This document shows positions 45,246 through 55,507 of a DNA stretch of 64,000 bases, in pieces. Position 1 is the stretch's first letter. Each line of letters starts with the position of its first letter. The position numbers and the translations under genes were made by a program. The notes under the pieces are model-generated. The model had not been told where the DNA came from and did not search any database. It saw only the letters and a list, made by a program, of their open reading frames with translations. Source of the stretch: Arthrobacter sp. KBS0703 (GTDB taxonomy: Bacteria > Actinomycetota > Actinomycetes > Actinomycetales > Micrococcaceae); assembly GCF_002008315.2 (NCBI RefSeq), contig NZ_MVDG02000001.1, forward strand, positions 992,001 to 1,056,000. The letters run 5' to 3'.

Positions 45246-45326
45246 TCAACGTCGGGATCCACGGCTTCGGAGATTCTATCCGTGGCCGCAGTCTCAGGCT
45301 GCAGTTGCAGCCCGCACGTGCAGCCC

Positions 45327-45662
45327 TTAGCTGCAGAACTTGGTGTAGGTGCTGCCGGCCTGCTCGTAGTCTGCCTTCAGGGCGGTCAGCTTTCCGGCGT
45401 CCGGGCTCTCCTTGACGGACTCGTCCGTGTAATCCAGGATCGCCTGCAGCGCCGGCTTCAGGTCATCCGAGGCCACGGCATGGATGGGCCGGATCTGGTT
45501 TGCAAGTCGCGTCATTCCTGTCTTGCCCAGACTGTTCGTGGGGTTCGACACCACGATCTTGATCCGGTCGCAGGTTTCCGCGGTGGTCAGCTGGGGTGAT
45601 GCGCAGGCCGAAGCGGAGAGGAGCAGGCCGGCGGTGAGCAGGGCGGTGGTGAGTTTCTTCAT
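45327..45662 (-). CDS. Small putative lipoprotein
   Basis: The 111-residue protein starts MKKLTTALLTAGLLLSASAC, a signal peptide with a lipobox ending in cysteine. The mature part is about 90 residues, mostly helical (DDLKPALQAILDYTDESVKE, TALKADYEQAGSTYTKFC), with three cysteines after the signal. No family recognised. The start is supported by the GGGAACC region and by the signal peptide; longer upstream frames run through the tRNA terminator. Confidence 0.75.
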   Translation of the reverse strand: MKKLTTALLTAGLLLSASACASPQLTTAETCDRIKIVVSNPTNSLGKTGMTRLANQIRPIHAVASDDLKPALQAILDYTDESVKESPDAGKLTALKADYEQAGSTYTKFCS

Positions 45663-45761
45663 TGGTTCCCTCAGTAGTTGATGACGTTCGATTGTAAGCA
45701 GACGCTCCCGCATCGGCCGTGCGCATCGGGTCTGGCACATCACGATATTCGAGGGCAAAAC

Positions 45762-45805
45762 GAAACCCCGCCTTCACGGCTTGTGGCCTATGAAGACGGG
45801 GTTTC
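45762..45805. terminator. Terminator downstream of tRNA-Lys
   Basis: GAAACCCCGCCTTCA pairs with TGAAGACGGGGTTTC with one mismatch. On the minus strand it is followed by a T-rich run, 8 bp past the tRNA. Confidence 0.85.
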
Positions 45806-45812
45806 TCACCTG

Positions 45813-45885
45813 TGCACCCCCCGGGACTTGAACCCGGAACCCATTGATTAAGAGTCAATTGCTCTGCCAATTGAGCTAGAGGTGC
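45813..45885 (-). tRNA. tRNA-Lys (anticodon CTT)
   Basis: The 73-nt gene has acceptor stem GCACCTC/GGGGTGC. The anticodon stem ATTGA/TCAAT holds loop CTCTTAA with anticodon CTT. D-arm TAGCTCAATTGGCAGAGCA and T-arm CCGGGTTCAAGTCCCGG are standard. CCA is not encoded. Confidence 0.96.
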
Positions 45886-46002
45886 ATCTGCTGTTTCGTT
45901 CAATCGTGGGCTTTTCTTTCCCTCGTTGATCTCCGCAACGACATGAAACTCTACACGAACTTTTGGCCAGTGTGAAATCGGGCCGGCGGGAGGTCCCGCA
46001 CG

Positions 46003-47271
46003 TCAGTTCGGAAGGCCCAAAATCAGCACGAAATCAGGGTTTTCATTGTTGCTCAGAGCCCACAATTCCCCGCTCGGGGCGAGTGAAACGCTTCGGATAC
46101 GGCCGTACTGCCGTGTGAAATAGCCCACAGGGGCGCCGGCGTTTTCACCTTGGAGCGGAACGGCCCAGATTCGCTGGCCCCGGAGCGCGCCCAGATAGGC
46201 CGTGCCGCCCACGATCTCCAGTCCGCTGGGGGATGACTCGGCCGTGGACGGCCAGACAACCTTTGCGTCGATGAATCCCTCCCGGTGCGGTGCGCCGGTA
46301 ACCTCCGGCCAGCCGTAGTTTCCTCCGGCCTGGATCAGGTTGAGTTCATCATTGACGTCGGGACCGAACTCGCTGGCCCACAGCCTGCCCCCGCTGTCCC
46401 ATGCCAGCCCCTGCACATTCCGGTGCCCCAGGCTGTACACGGGATTTCCGGGGAGCGGGTTTCCCGGCGCGGCCTCGCCGTCCCGGGTAAGGCGCAGGAT
46501 TTTCCCGCCCAGCGCATTCCGGTCCTGGGGCTGTTCCCGCCGCTGGGAGTCGCCGGTCCCCACATAGAGGAAACCATCAGGGCCAAAGCGGAGCCTGCCG
46601 CCGTTATGTGTTGTGGCCTTCGGAATCCCGGAGAAGATGACGTCGGGGGCACCCAGCCTGAGCCCGGGGTCCGCCCCCGTCCCCGCTTCGTCGAGCCGCA
46701 CCCGGGCAATCCGGTTGTCACCGGCCGCGGTGAAGTAGAAGTACAGGAGCCGGTCTGACGCGAAGTCCGGCGACAAAGCGAGGCCCAACAAGCCGCCCTC
46801 GCCGCCGGGAACTACGTCCGGGACCTTGCCGACGGTGCGGATTTCGCCGCCTTTCACGGACTTGAGCAAGGCGGAGTCCCGTTCCGATATCACGGCGGTC
46901 CCGTCGGGCAGGAACACCATTGACCAGGGCAGTTGCAGGCCGTCAATCCTGCTCCGGACCACCGGTGCCACCGGTGCCGCCGGTGCGCTGGAGGTGGCCG
47001 CGCCGGGGCTGGCTGATGCGCTCCCGCCCGGGCCGGTCCCGCTGCCCGGGGTGGTTGAAGCCGGCGCGCCGGGGTTGCTGGCTGTCGGTGCTCCGCCGCC
47101 GTCACCCGTGCAGCCCGCCAGCAGGAGCGCCAATGCCACTGCCAACGCTGTGGCGGCGGCTCGCCTGGACGGAGCCGGGCGCCGGACGACGGGCGCCCGG
47201 CCGCCCGGCGCGGCGGCACTCCGGGCGCCGCCCCGGCCGCCTTCGGTCCTTCTCGCTCCTGCCGCTGTCAC
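46003..47271 (-). CDS. PQQ-dependent sugar dehydrogenase (glucose/sorbosone family) lipoprotein
   Basis: The 422-residue protein has an Arg/Ala-rich N-terminus, hydrophobic stretch and lipobox LLLAGC near residue 53. A Gly/Ser/Pro/Thr linker leads to a six-bladed propeller: LPWSMVFLPDGTAVISERD, GEGGLLGLALSPDF, THNGGRLRFGPDGFLYVGTGD, YSLGHRNVQGLAWD, ASEFGPDVNDELNLI and GGNYGWPEV. These are typical of soluble aldose sugar dehydrogenase-like proteins. It is probably anchored outside the cell and oxidises sugars or sugar derivatives with PQQ or a related cofactor. Confidence 0.9.
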   Translation of the reverse strand: MTAAGARRTEGGRGGARSAAAPGGRAPVVRRPAPSRRAAATALAVALALLLAGCTGDGGGAPTASNPGAPASTTPGSGTGPGGSASASPGAATSSAPAAPVAPVVRSRIDGLQLPWSMVFLPDGTAVISERDSALLKSVKGGEIRTVGKVPDVVPGGEGGLLGLALSPDFASDRLLYFYFTAAGDNRIARVRLDEAGTGADPGLRLGAPDVIFSGIPKATTHNGGRLRFGPDGFLYVGTGDSQRREQPQDRNALGGKILRLTRDGEAAPGNPLPGNPVYSLGHRNVQGLAWDSGGRLWASEFGPDVNDELNLIQAGGNYGWPEVTGAPHREGFIDAKVVWPSTAESSPSGLEIVGGTAYLGALRGQRIWAVPLQGENAGAPVGYFTRQYGRIRSVSLAPSGELWALSNNENPDFVLILGLPN

Positions 47272-47369
47272 TCTTACTCCGCCGTGTTGGTGGTGACCGT
47301 CGTCGCTGTCCGTCTGGCCACCACGGCACCTCCGTCAGTCGTTAGCCGCGCTAAGTCAGCGCCGCGTCG

Positions 47370-48527
47370 TTAGCGCCGCGACCGGCGCGGTGCCCGGAAG
47401 CCGGCAGCTTCGGCATGTGCCGCAGTCAGGAACCACACTTCCGCCCTGGCATCCTCATAACCGGAACTGTCTTCGTCGTAGTAAGTCATCGAGCCGACGT
47501 CGCCCTTGACGACGTAGCCCTCCGGAACGCTGCCGTCCGCCGATGGTGCGGCCGATCCTTCGCCGTAGGGCCGGCCCGGTTCCCCGCCCGGGACCCGCTC
47601 CGTGCCGAGGGCGGCTCCTGATCCAGGCCCGGGGCGCCGCCTGTATCCTCGGCCGCGTGGCCGGACGGCTCGGCCGCATGGCTCGCTGCGGCCTCCGTGG
47701 CGGCGGAAGAAGCCATCCGCTGCTGGGTTTCCGCCTCCGCGTCGAACGCCTCGGCCGCAGCCGATTCGGCCCCCGGCAGCGTGGGGAGTGCGGTTCCGTG
47801 TACTCGGCGTGGTGCACCGGCGAGGCGGGCCGGGCGGCCGTGCTGGATTCGGCCGCTGCCGCTGTCGTCCCGCTGGTTGGCCGCGTCGTTGCCGCCGCAG
47901 AGCCGCCGGCTCCCGTCGCCGCGTCCGGTGCGCTCCCGGCGTCGGACCACTGGGCATCCCATTCGGCTTTGTCCTCGTCATCATCCCAATCATCGACGTC
48001 GCCGCCGGGGGAGTGGCCGGCAGCCGGGGACGGGCTGTCCCATGCGTCAGCTGCCGCAGCGGCGGGTGCCTGTCCTGCCGTAGCAGAACCGGACGCACCG
48101 GCGTCCGGTTCGTCTGCCGAGGGGCGCGGAGTGGCGGCATCCCACGATTCGATGTCCGGCTCAAGGTCCTCAGGCTCGGTCTGGGATGCCACGGGGAACC
48201 CTGCCGTGCCGGTGCTTCGGCCGCTGCGGTGCCGGCGTCCGGCTCAGTCGCGCGGCCGGAGCCGGCGGCTATGCCGGTGGTGGCCGCGGCAGCCGACGCT
48301 GCGGCGGCGGACTCGGCGTGTCTCTTATACACATCTAGATGTGTATAAGAGACAGGGCGTACGGATGCCGTAACGTCAGACTGGGTGCCGGTGGAAGCCG
48401 GGGAAGTCACCTGGTCAGTGCGGGCCGAATCCTGGGCTGCCGCCGTCTTGCCCGAATTGCGGTTCAGCAGCCACCAGACGACGGCGATGATCAATACGAT
48501 GATGATGACCCAGATGATCCACTCCAT
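47370..48527 (-). CDS. Membrane-anchored Ala/Asp/Glu-rich protein, frameshifted and adapter-broken
   Basis: ATG 48527 starts MEWIIWVIIIVLIIAVVWWLL, a single N-terminal membrane anchor, followed by a polar linker. After an adapter scar (48316-48352) the chain is low in complexity, rich in Ala, Ser, Asp, Glu and Pro, and needs frame changes near 48195, 47790 and 47615 to read through. The last 45 residues (GYVVKGDVGSMTYYDEDSS, ARAEVWFLTAAHAEAAGF) match a small domain seen at the C-terminus of several actinobacterial proteins. The function is unknown. The repeated indels suggest consensus errors in a GC-rich repeat-like region. Confidence 0.65.
   Translation of the reverse strand: MEWIIWVIIIVLIIAVVWWLLNRNSGKTAAAQDSARTDQVTSPASTGTQSDVTASVRPVSYTHLDVYKRHAESAAAASAAAATTGIAAGSGRATEPDAGTAAAEAPARQGSPWHPRPSLRTLSRTSNRGMPPLRAPRQTNRTPVRPVLLRQDRHPPLRQLTHGTARPRLPATPPAATSMIGMMTRTKPNGMPSGPTPGAHRTRRREPAALRRQRRGQPAGRQRQRPNPARPPGPPRRCTTPSTRNRTPHAAGGRIGCGRGVRRGGGNPAADGFFRRHGGRSEPCGRAVRPRGRGYRRRPGPGSGAALGTERVPGGEPGRPYGEGSAAPSADGSVPEGYVVKGDVGSMTYYDEDSSGYEDARAEVWFLTAAHAEAAGFRAPRRSRR
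48316..48352. other. Nextera mate-pair junction adapter (37 bp) in the membrane-anchored protein gene
   Basis: The first C of the left half is missing. It follows TQSDVTASVR, about 58 codons into the gene. Confidence 0.97.
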
Positions 48528-48682
48528 AGCAAAGCCCTTCTGTCCACGAGGCGAGGTTGCCGTTGCTTGACGGTACGTCGCTGTCAATACCACTGTCTAG
48601 GTTTGTCAATGCCCTGGCGCCCGCCGGTCGGCATGGATAAGCAGCATTCAAGAGTCCTCCCTCCGTGACGTAGCCTCGCTTC

Positions 48683-49603
48683 ATGGACTTCAAGCGGCTC
48701 CGCATACTCAGGGAATTGGCCGACCGCGGATCGGTGGGTGCCACGGCCGAGGCGCTGGGCGTCACACCGTCCGCCGTTTCGCAACAGCTGAAGACCCTGC
48801 AGGACGAACTGGGTGTCGTGCTGGTGGAGAAGTCCGGCCGGGGCGTGAGGCTCACGGAGGCCGGCGCGGCAATGGCGCGCGCGGCGGCGGAAGTCGCCGT
48901 CGCGATGGCGCGTGCCGAGGCGACGGTTGATACGTACCGGCGGGGCTGGCAGACCCAGGTCAAGGCCGCTTTCTTCCCGAGTGCCGCCGAAATGCTGCTG
49001 CCCGGGCTGCTGCACCGCGTGAAAGCCATTGACGGGCTGCACTTCGAGGCGCACCTGGAGGATCCCATGGTGGCGGGCTTCGCCGGCCTCGCCGCGGACT
49101 ATGACATCGTCCTGGCCCACAGCGTCGACGGGCCCGATGTCTTCGGGCGGCGCGGGCTGGTGGTGGTGCCGCTGCTGAACGAGCCGCTGGACGTGGCTGT
49201 TCCGGCCGGTCATGTCCTGGCCGCCAAGGCGAGCCTGACGGCCCGGGACGTTGTCGGCTTTCCCTGGATGGGAGTCCCCGAAGGGTTCCCCTTCGACACC
49301 GTCCTGCAGCAGATCGAGGCACAGGCGGGCGCCACCGCCGTACGCGCCCAGCTCTTCGCCGATCTGCGTGTGCTGGAGGCCCTCGTCAGTTCGGGTCACG
49401 GGCTCTCGCTGCTCCCGCGCTACACCTCACTCGGAAACCAGGGGCACGGCTTCGTCCTCCGCCCGCTGACCGGAGTAACTGCGCGCCGCAGTATCGTGGC
49501 GCTCGCACGGCCGGAGGTGGCGGCGCGGTCCACCATCCAGCAGGTCCTGGGCATGCTGACCGAGGAGGCCAGATGCCTGACGGACAGCCTGGAACGGAAG
49601 TGA
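48683..49603 (+). CDS. LysR-family transcriptional regulator
   Basis: The 306-residue protein starts MDFKRLRILRELADRGSVGATAEALGVTPSAVSQQLKTLQDELGVVLVEKSGRGVRLTEAG, the LysR helix-turn-helix. The effector-binding domain follows (about residues 95-290), including DYDIVLAHS and SSGHGLSLLP. It faces the ilvD gene 146 bp away but reads in the same direction, so a role in ilvD control is possible but not shown. Confidence 0.9.
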   Translation: MDFKRLRILRELADRGSVGATAEALGVTPSAVSQQLKTLQDELGVVLVEKSGRGVRLTEAGAAMARAAAEVAVAMARAEATVDTYRRGWQTQVKAAFFPSAAEMLLPGLLHRVKAIDGLHFEAHLEDPMVAGFAGLAADYDIVLAHSVDGPDVFGRRGLVVVPLLNEPLDVAVPAGHVLAAKASLTARDVVGFPWMGVPEGFPFDTVLQQIEAQAGATAVRAQLFADLRVLEALVSSGHGLSLLPRYTSLGNQGHGFVLRPLTGVTARRSIVALARPEVAARSTIQQVLGMLTEEARCLTDSLERK

Positions 49604-49638
49604 TCCCGGCCACGAAAACGAGGCAATCCCGAGCCTCC

Positions 49639-49674
49639 GTCCACTATATGAGACAAGAGTCCACTATCTGATCG
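49639..49674 (+). promoter_or_regulatory. Tandem copies of the 16-bp ilv/leu motif upstream of ilvD
   Basis: GTCCACTATATGAGAC (49639-49654) and GTCCACTATCTGATCG (49659-49674) are direct repeats 20 bp apart, about two DNA turns, 75-110 bp before ilvD. The first matches the motif before ilvB and leuB. Confidence 0.55.
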
Positions 49675-49749
49675 AAATATTCGTGGATTTCCGCTTAACG
49701 GGCCGGTCCCTGTCGTTGGCCCCCTCGCCGGAGTCATAGACTTTGACCC

Positions 49750-51471
49750 ATGAGTGAGGACACCCAGATCGCAACCGACAACAAGCCTGACATCAAACCC
49801 CGGAGCCGGGTTGTCACAGACGGCATCCATGCGGCTCCGGCACGCGGGATGTTCAGGGCCGTCGGCATGGGTGATGACGACTTCGCCAAGCCGCAGATCG
49901 GCGTCGCGAGCTCCTGGAACGAAATCACCCCCTGCAACCTTTCCCTGAACCGGCTGGCACAGGGCGCCAAGGAAGGCGTCCACGCCGGCGGCGGATTCCC
50001 GATGCAGTTCGGCACCATTTCCGTCTCCGACGGTATCTCCATGGGCCACGAGGGCATGCACTTCTCCCTGGTCTCGCGTGAAGTCATTGCAGACTCCGTC
50101 GAGACCGTGATGCAGGCCGAGCGCATCGACGGCTCCGTGCTCCTGGCCGGCTGCGACAAGTCTCTGCCCGGCATGCTGATGGCGGCCGCGCGCCTGGACC
50201 TCGCGAGCGTGTTCCTCTACGCCGGCTCCATCATGCCCGGCTGGGTCAAGCTCGAGGACGGCTCCGAGAAGGAAGTCACCCTCATCGACGCCTTCGAAGC
50301 CGTGGGCGCCTGCGCCGCCGGCAAGATGAGCCTCGAAGACCTGACCCGCATCGAAAAGGCCATCTGCCCCGGCGAAGGCGCCTGCGGCGGCATGTACACG
50401 GCCAACACCATGGCCTGCATCGGCGAGGCGCTGGGCATGTCCCTGCCCGGCTCGGCCGCCCCGCCGTCGGCAGACCGCCGCCGCGACGAGTTCGCCCGCA
50501 AGTCCGGCGAAGCGGTGGTCAACCTGCTGCGCCTCGGCATCACTGCCCGCGACATCATGACCAAGAAGGCGTTCGAGAACGCCATCGCCGTGACCATGGC
50601 ATTCGGCGGCTCCACCAACGCCGTGCTGCACCTGCTCGCGATCGCCCGCGAAGCCGAAGTTGAGCTGACGCTCGATGACTTCAACCGCATCGGCGACAGG
50701 ATCCCGCACCTCGGCGACCTGAAGCCGTTCGGCCGCTACGTGATGACCGACGTCGACAAGATCGGCGGCGTTCCGGTCATCATGCGCGCACTGCTCGACG
50801 CCGGTCTGCTGCACGGCGACTGCCTTACCGTCACCGGCAAGACGGTTGCCGAGAACCTCGCGGCGATCAACCCGCCGGATCTGGACGGCAAGATCCTCCG
50901 CGCCCTGGACAACCCGATCCACAAGACCGGCGGCATCACCATCCTGCATGGTTCGATGGCTCCGGAAGGCGCCGTCGTGAAGAGCGCCGGTTTCGATGCC
51001 GACGTCTTCGAGGGCACCGCACGCGTCTTCGAGCGCGAACAGGGCGCCCTGGACGCACTGGACAACGGCGAGATCAAGGCCGGCGACGTCGTAGTCATCC
51101 GCTACGAAGGACCCAAGGGCGGCCCGGGCATGCGGGAGATGCTCGCGATCACCGGTGCCATCAAGGGCGCCGGCCTGGGCAAGGACGTCCTCCTGCTCAC
51201 CGACGGGCGCTTCTCCGGCGGAACCACCGGGCTGTGCATCGGCCACGTTGCTCCCGAGGCCGTCGACGGCGGCCCCATCGCCTTCGTCAAGGACGGTGAC
51301 CGCATCCGCGTGGACATTGCGGCCCGCACCTTCGACCTCCTGGTCGACGACGCCGAGCTCGAGTCCCGCAAGATCGGCTGGGAGCCGCTGCCGGCCAAGT
51401 TCACCAAGGGCGTGCTGGCCAAGTACGCCAAGCTGGTGCACAGCGCCTCCACTGGCGCATACTGCGGTTAA
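49750..51471 (+). CDS. ilvD: Dihydroxy-acid dehydratase IlvD
   Basis: The 573-residue Fe-S enzyme makes 2-oxo acids in valine, isoleucine and leucine synthesis. Motifs: [40 protein letters not shown] (cluster cysteine), [14 protein letters not shown] (second cysteine) and [15 protein letters not shown]. Near the end come [41 protein letters not shown]. The length is normal. It is monocistronic, followed by a palindromic repeat rather than another gene. Confidence 0.96.
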   Translation: MSEDTQIATDNKPDIKPRSRVVTDGIHAAPARGMFRAVGMGDDDFAKPQIGVASSWNEITPCNLSLNRLAQGAKEGVHAGGGFPMQFGTISVSDGISMGHEGMHFSLVSREVIADSVETVMQAERIDGSVLLAGCDKSLPGMLMAAARLDLASVFLYAGSIMPGWVKLEDGSEKEVTLIDAFEAVGACAAGKMSLEDLTRIEKAICPGEGACGGMYTANTMACIGEALGMSLPGSAAPPSADRRRDEFARKSGEAVVNLLRLGITARDIMTKKAFENAIAVTMAFGGSTNAVLHLLAIAREAEVELTLDDFNRIGDRIPHLGDLKPFGRYVMTDVDKIGGVPVIMRALLDAGLLHGDCLTVTGKTVAENLAAINPPDLDGKILRALDNPIHKTGGITILHGSMAPEGAVVKSAGFDADVFEGTARVFEREQGALDALDNGEIKAGDVVVIRYEGPKGGPGMREMLAITGAIKGAGLGKDVLLLTDGRFSGGTTGLCIGHVAPEAVDGGPIAFVKDGDRIRVDIAARTFDLLVDDAELESRKIGWEPLPAKFTKGVLAKYAKLVHSASTGAYCG

Positions 51472-51485
51472 TCGGTTCCGGCCAG

Positions 51486-51551
51486 CCCAACTAGGTAGCA
51501 GCAGGCGTCGTTTTGAGCCGTCATAGCGACACCTGCTGCTACTCAGTTGGG
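51486..51551. repeat. 66-bp palindromic intergenic repeat, copy 6
   Basis: It runs from CCCAACTAGGTAGCAGCAGG to ACCTGCTGCTACTCAGTTGGG, with TTTTGAGCCGTC at the centre. It starts 15 bp after the ilvD stop and probably ends its transcription. Confidence 0.8.
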
Positions 51552-51583
51552 TGAACGGCATTATCCGATTCGTGGACAATGAA

Positions 51584-51599
51584 GTCCATATGGTGAGAC
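51584..51599 (+). promoter_or_regulatory. 16-bp ilv/leu motif upstream of ilvBNC
   Basis: GTCCATATGGTGAGAC shares 11 fixed positions (GTCCA-N5-TGAGAC) with the ilvD site. It lies 51 bp before the leader peptide, around the expected promoter. Confidence 0.5.
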
Positions 51600-51649
51600 G
51601 CGGGCCGTGCTCGTTGACACGCATCTGACCAAGAGGGAAAACTGAACGC

Positions 51650-51709
51650 ATGATCGCATTCGTTACCGCCGGCGCCGTCGTCGTCCTTACCAAGCGCGTG
51701 GCTCAATAG
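51650..51709 (+). CDS. ilvBNC leader peptide (19 residues)
   Basis: The short frame MIAFVTAGAVVVLTKRVAQ is preceded by AGAGGG and contains five valines (three in a row), one leucine and one isoleucine. It is followed 28 bp later by a terminator hairpin with a T-run before ilvB. This is the classic layout of transcription attenuation by branched-chain amino-acid supply. GCGCGTG at 51694-51700, near its end, can pair with CACGCGC at 51730-51736. Confidence 0.8.
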   Translation: MIAFVTAGAVVVLTKRVAQ

Positions 51710-51736
51710 CCCGACTGGTAACGAACCGTCACGCGC

Positions 51737-51773
51737 AACCCCTCGAAGAGCCGCCAGGCTGAGGGGTTTTTTT
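51737..51773 (+). terminator. Attenuator of ilvBNC
   Basis: AACCCCTC (51737-51744) pairs with GAGGGGTT (51761-51768), followed by a run of seven T. It lies between the leader peptide and ilvB. The CACGCGC just before the left arm can instead pair with the leader, giving an alternative structure. Confidence 0.82.
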
Positions 51774-51844
51774 ATTTCCAGCGTGGCAGCACGTTCAGCT
51801 TCACCCAGCACCGCCCAATCCAAGATCCACTAAGGAAGAGTCCG

Positions 51845-53752
51845 ATGAGCAAAGGATCGCCGATCAGCCCCTCGCTGATGGCTACTAAGTCCGCTGGAGC
51901 CCCCAAGGCTCCGGAACGCGCCGACCGGACGGCTGAAACCGCCGTCGGCGTCGACACTGCTGCAACCGCCTCTCCCGTACTTGGGCCGAACAACGTCGTA
52001 CCCCCGACGGTGATGACCGGCTCGCAAGCAATTGTCCGTTCGCTCGAAGAACTCGGCGTCGACGATATTTTCGGTTTGCCCGGTGGCGCGATCCTGCCCA
52101 CCTATGACCCTCTGATGGCCTCCAAAATGAACCACGTTCTGGTCCGTCACGAGCAGGGAGCCGGCCACGCCGCGCAAGGCTACGCCATGGTTACCGGGCG
52201 GGTGGGCGTCTGTATCGCCACCTCGGGCCCCGGTGCCACCAACCTCGTCACCGCCATCATGGATGCGCACATGGACTCCGTTCCGCTCGTGGCCATCACC
52301 GGCCAGGTCTCCAGCGGAGTGATCGGCACCGACGCCTTTCAGGAAGCCGACATCGTGGGCATCACCATGCCCATCACCAAGCACTCGTTCCTGGTGACGG
52401 ACCCCAACGACATCCCGCACGTCATGGCCGAGGCATTCCACCTCGCCTCGACGGGCCGTCCGGGTCCTGTCCTTGTTGATGTTGCCAAGGACGCCCAGCA
52501 GGGACAGATGACGTTCTCCTGGCCGCCGAAGATCGACCTGCCCGGCTACCGGCCCGTGGTCCGCGGCCACAACAAGCAGGTCCGGGAGGCCGCCAAGCTG
52601 ATCGCCGCCGCCAGCAAGCCCGTGCTGTACGTCGGCGGCGGTGTGGTCAAGGCCCACGCCGCGGCCGAGCTCCGTGAGCTGGCGGAAGTGACCGGTGCGC
52701 CCGTGGTGACCACGCTGATGGCCCGCGGCGTCTTCCCGGACTCGCACCCGCAGCACGTCGGCATGCCCGGCATGCACGGCACGGTGTCCGCGGTGACGGC
52801 GCTGCAGCAGTCGGACCTCCTCATCACGCTGGGAGCCCGGTTTGATGACCGCGTCACCGGCATCCTGAAGACGTTCGCGCCCAACGCCAAGGTGATCCAC
52901 GCCGACATCGACCCCGCCGAGATTTCCAAGAACCGCACGGCGGACGTCCCGATCGTCGGATCGGTCAAGGAAATCATTCCGGAACTGACCGAAGCCGTGC
53001 GTACCCAGTTCACGGCCGCGGGCACGCCGGACCTGACCAGCTGGTGGGCCTTCCTGAACAACCTCAAGGACACCTATCCGCTGGGATGGACCGAGCCCGA
53101 AGACGGACTCAGCGCACCGCAGCGTGTCATCGAGCGCATCGGCGCCCTCACCGGCCCCGAGGGCATCTACGTTGCCGGGGTGGGCCAGCACCAGATGTGG
53201 GCCGCGCAGTTCATCAAGTACGAGCGTCCTCACGCCTGGCTGAACTCCGGCGGCGCCGGCACCATGGGCTACGCCGTTCCGGCCGCAATGGGCGCCAAGG
53301 TGGGGGAGCCGGACCGCGTGGTCTGGGCCATCGACGGCGACGGCTGCTTCCAGATGACCAACCAGGAACTGGCCACCTGCGCCATCAACAAGATTCCCAT
53401 CAAGGTTGCCGTTATCAACAACTCCTCGCTGGGCATGGTGCGGCAGTGGCAGACGCTCTTCTACGAAGGGCGCTACTCGAACACCGACCTGAACACCGGC
53501 CACGACACCGTCCGCATCCCGGACTTCGTCAAGCTGGGCGAGGCCTACGGCTGCGCCTCCTTCCGCTGCGAACGCGATGAGGACATCGACGCCACCATCC
53601 AGAAGGCACTGGAAATCAACGACCGCCCCGTGGTCATTGACTTCGTTGTCAGCCCCAACTCCATGGTGTGGCCGATGGTGCCCGCCGGGGTCAGCAACGA
53701 CCAGATCCAGGTTGCCCGCAACATGACCCCGGAATGGGAAGAGGAGGACTGA
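51845..53752 (+). CDS. ilvB: Acetolactate synthase large subunit IlvB
   Basis: The 635-residue thiamine-dependent enzyme is catalytic in the first common step of valine, leucine and isoleucine synthesis. An N-terminal extension of about 55 residues precedes [30 protein letters not shown]. Then come [13 protein letters not shown] (catalytic glutamate), [28 protein letters not shown] [17 protein letters not shown] and the ThDP motif [16 protein letters not shown] with [21 protein letters not shown] precedes ATG 51845. Expression is probably set by the upstream attenuator. Confidence 0.96.
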   Translation: MSKGSPISPSLMATKSAGAPKAPERADRTAETAVGVDTAATASPVLGPNNVVPPTVMTGSQAIVRSLEELGVDDIFGLPGGAILPTYDPLMASKMNHVLVRHEQGAGHAAQGYAMVTGRVGVCIATSGPGATNLVTAIMDAHMDSVPLVAITGQVSSGVIGTDAFQEADIVGITMPITKHSFLVTDPNDIPHVMAEAFHLASTGRPGPVLVDVAKDAQQGQMTFSWPPKIDLPGYRPVVRGHNKQVREAAKLIAAASKPVLYVGGGVVKAHAAAELRELAEVTGAPVVTTLMARGVFPDSHPQHVGMPGMHGTVSAVTALQQSDLLITLGARFDDRVTGILKTFAPNAKVIHADIDPAEISKNRTADVPIVGSVKEIIPELTEAVRTQFTAAGTPDLTSWWAFLNNLKDTYPLGWTEPEDGLSAPQRVIERIGALTGPEGIYVAGVGQHQMWAAQFIKYERPHAWLNSGGAGTMGYAVPAAMGAKVGEPDRVVWAIDGDGCFQMTNQELATCAINKIPIKVAVINNSSLGMVRQWQTLFYEGRYSNTDLNTGHDTVRIPDFVKLGEAYGCASFRCERDEDIDATIQKALEINDRPVVIDFVVSPNSMVWPMVPAGVSNDQIQVARNMTPEWEEED

Positions 53753-53754
53753 TC

Positions 53755-55381
<1,627 letters not shown>

Positions 55382-55417
55382 GGCTGCCGCTTAGGCGCCA
55401 TTCAGAGGGCGACAGTG

Positions 55418-55453
55418 AGGCCGGGTTCACACTTAACAATGTGAGCCCGGCCT
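55418..55453. terminator. Terminator of ilvBNC
   Basis: AGGCCGGGTTCACA pairs with TGTGAGCCCGGCCT through one G-T wobble, followed by TT and C-rich sequence. Confidence 0.75.
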
Positions 55454-55507
55454 TTCCGTCAGCCTAGACTTGATTCATCCCCAGGACTGCAACGCAGAGG
55501 ATCAGCC

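Noticed and set aside
49420..51693. A 757-residue minus-strand frame opposite ilvD
   Set aside because: Shadow of the ilvD codon pattern; His/Gly/Val-rich with no family features.
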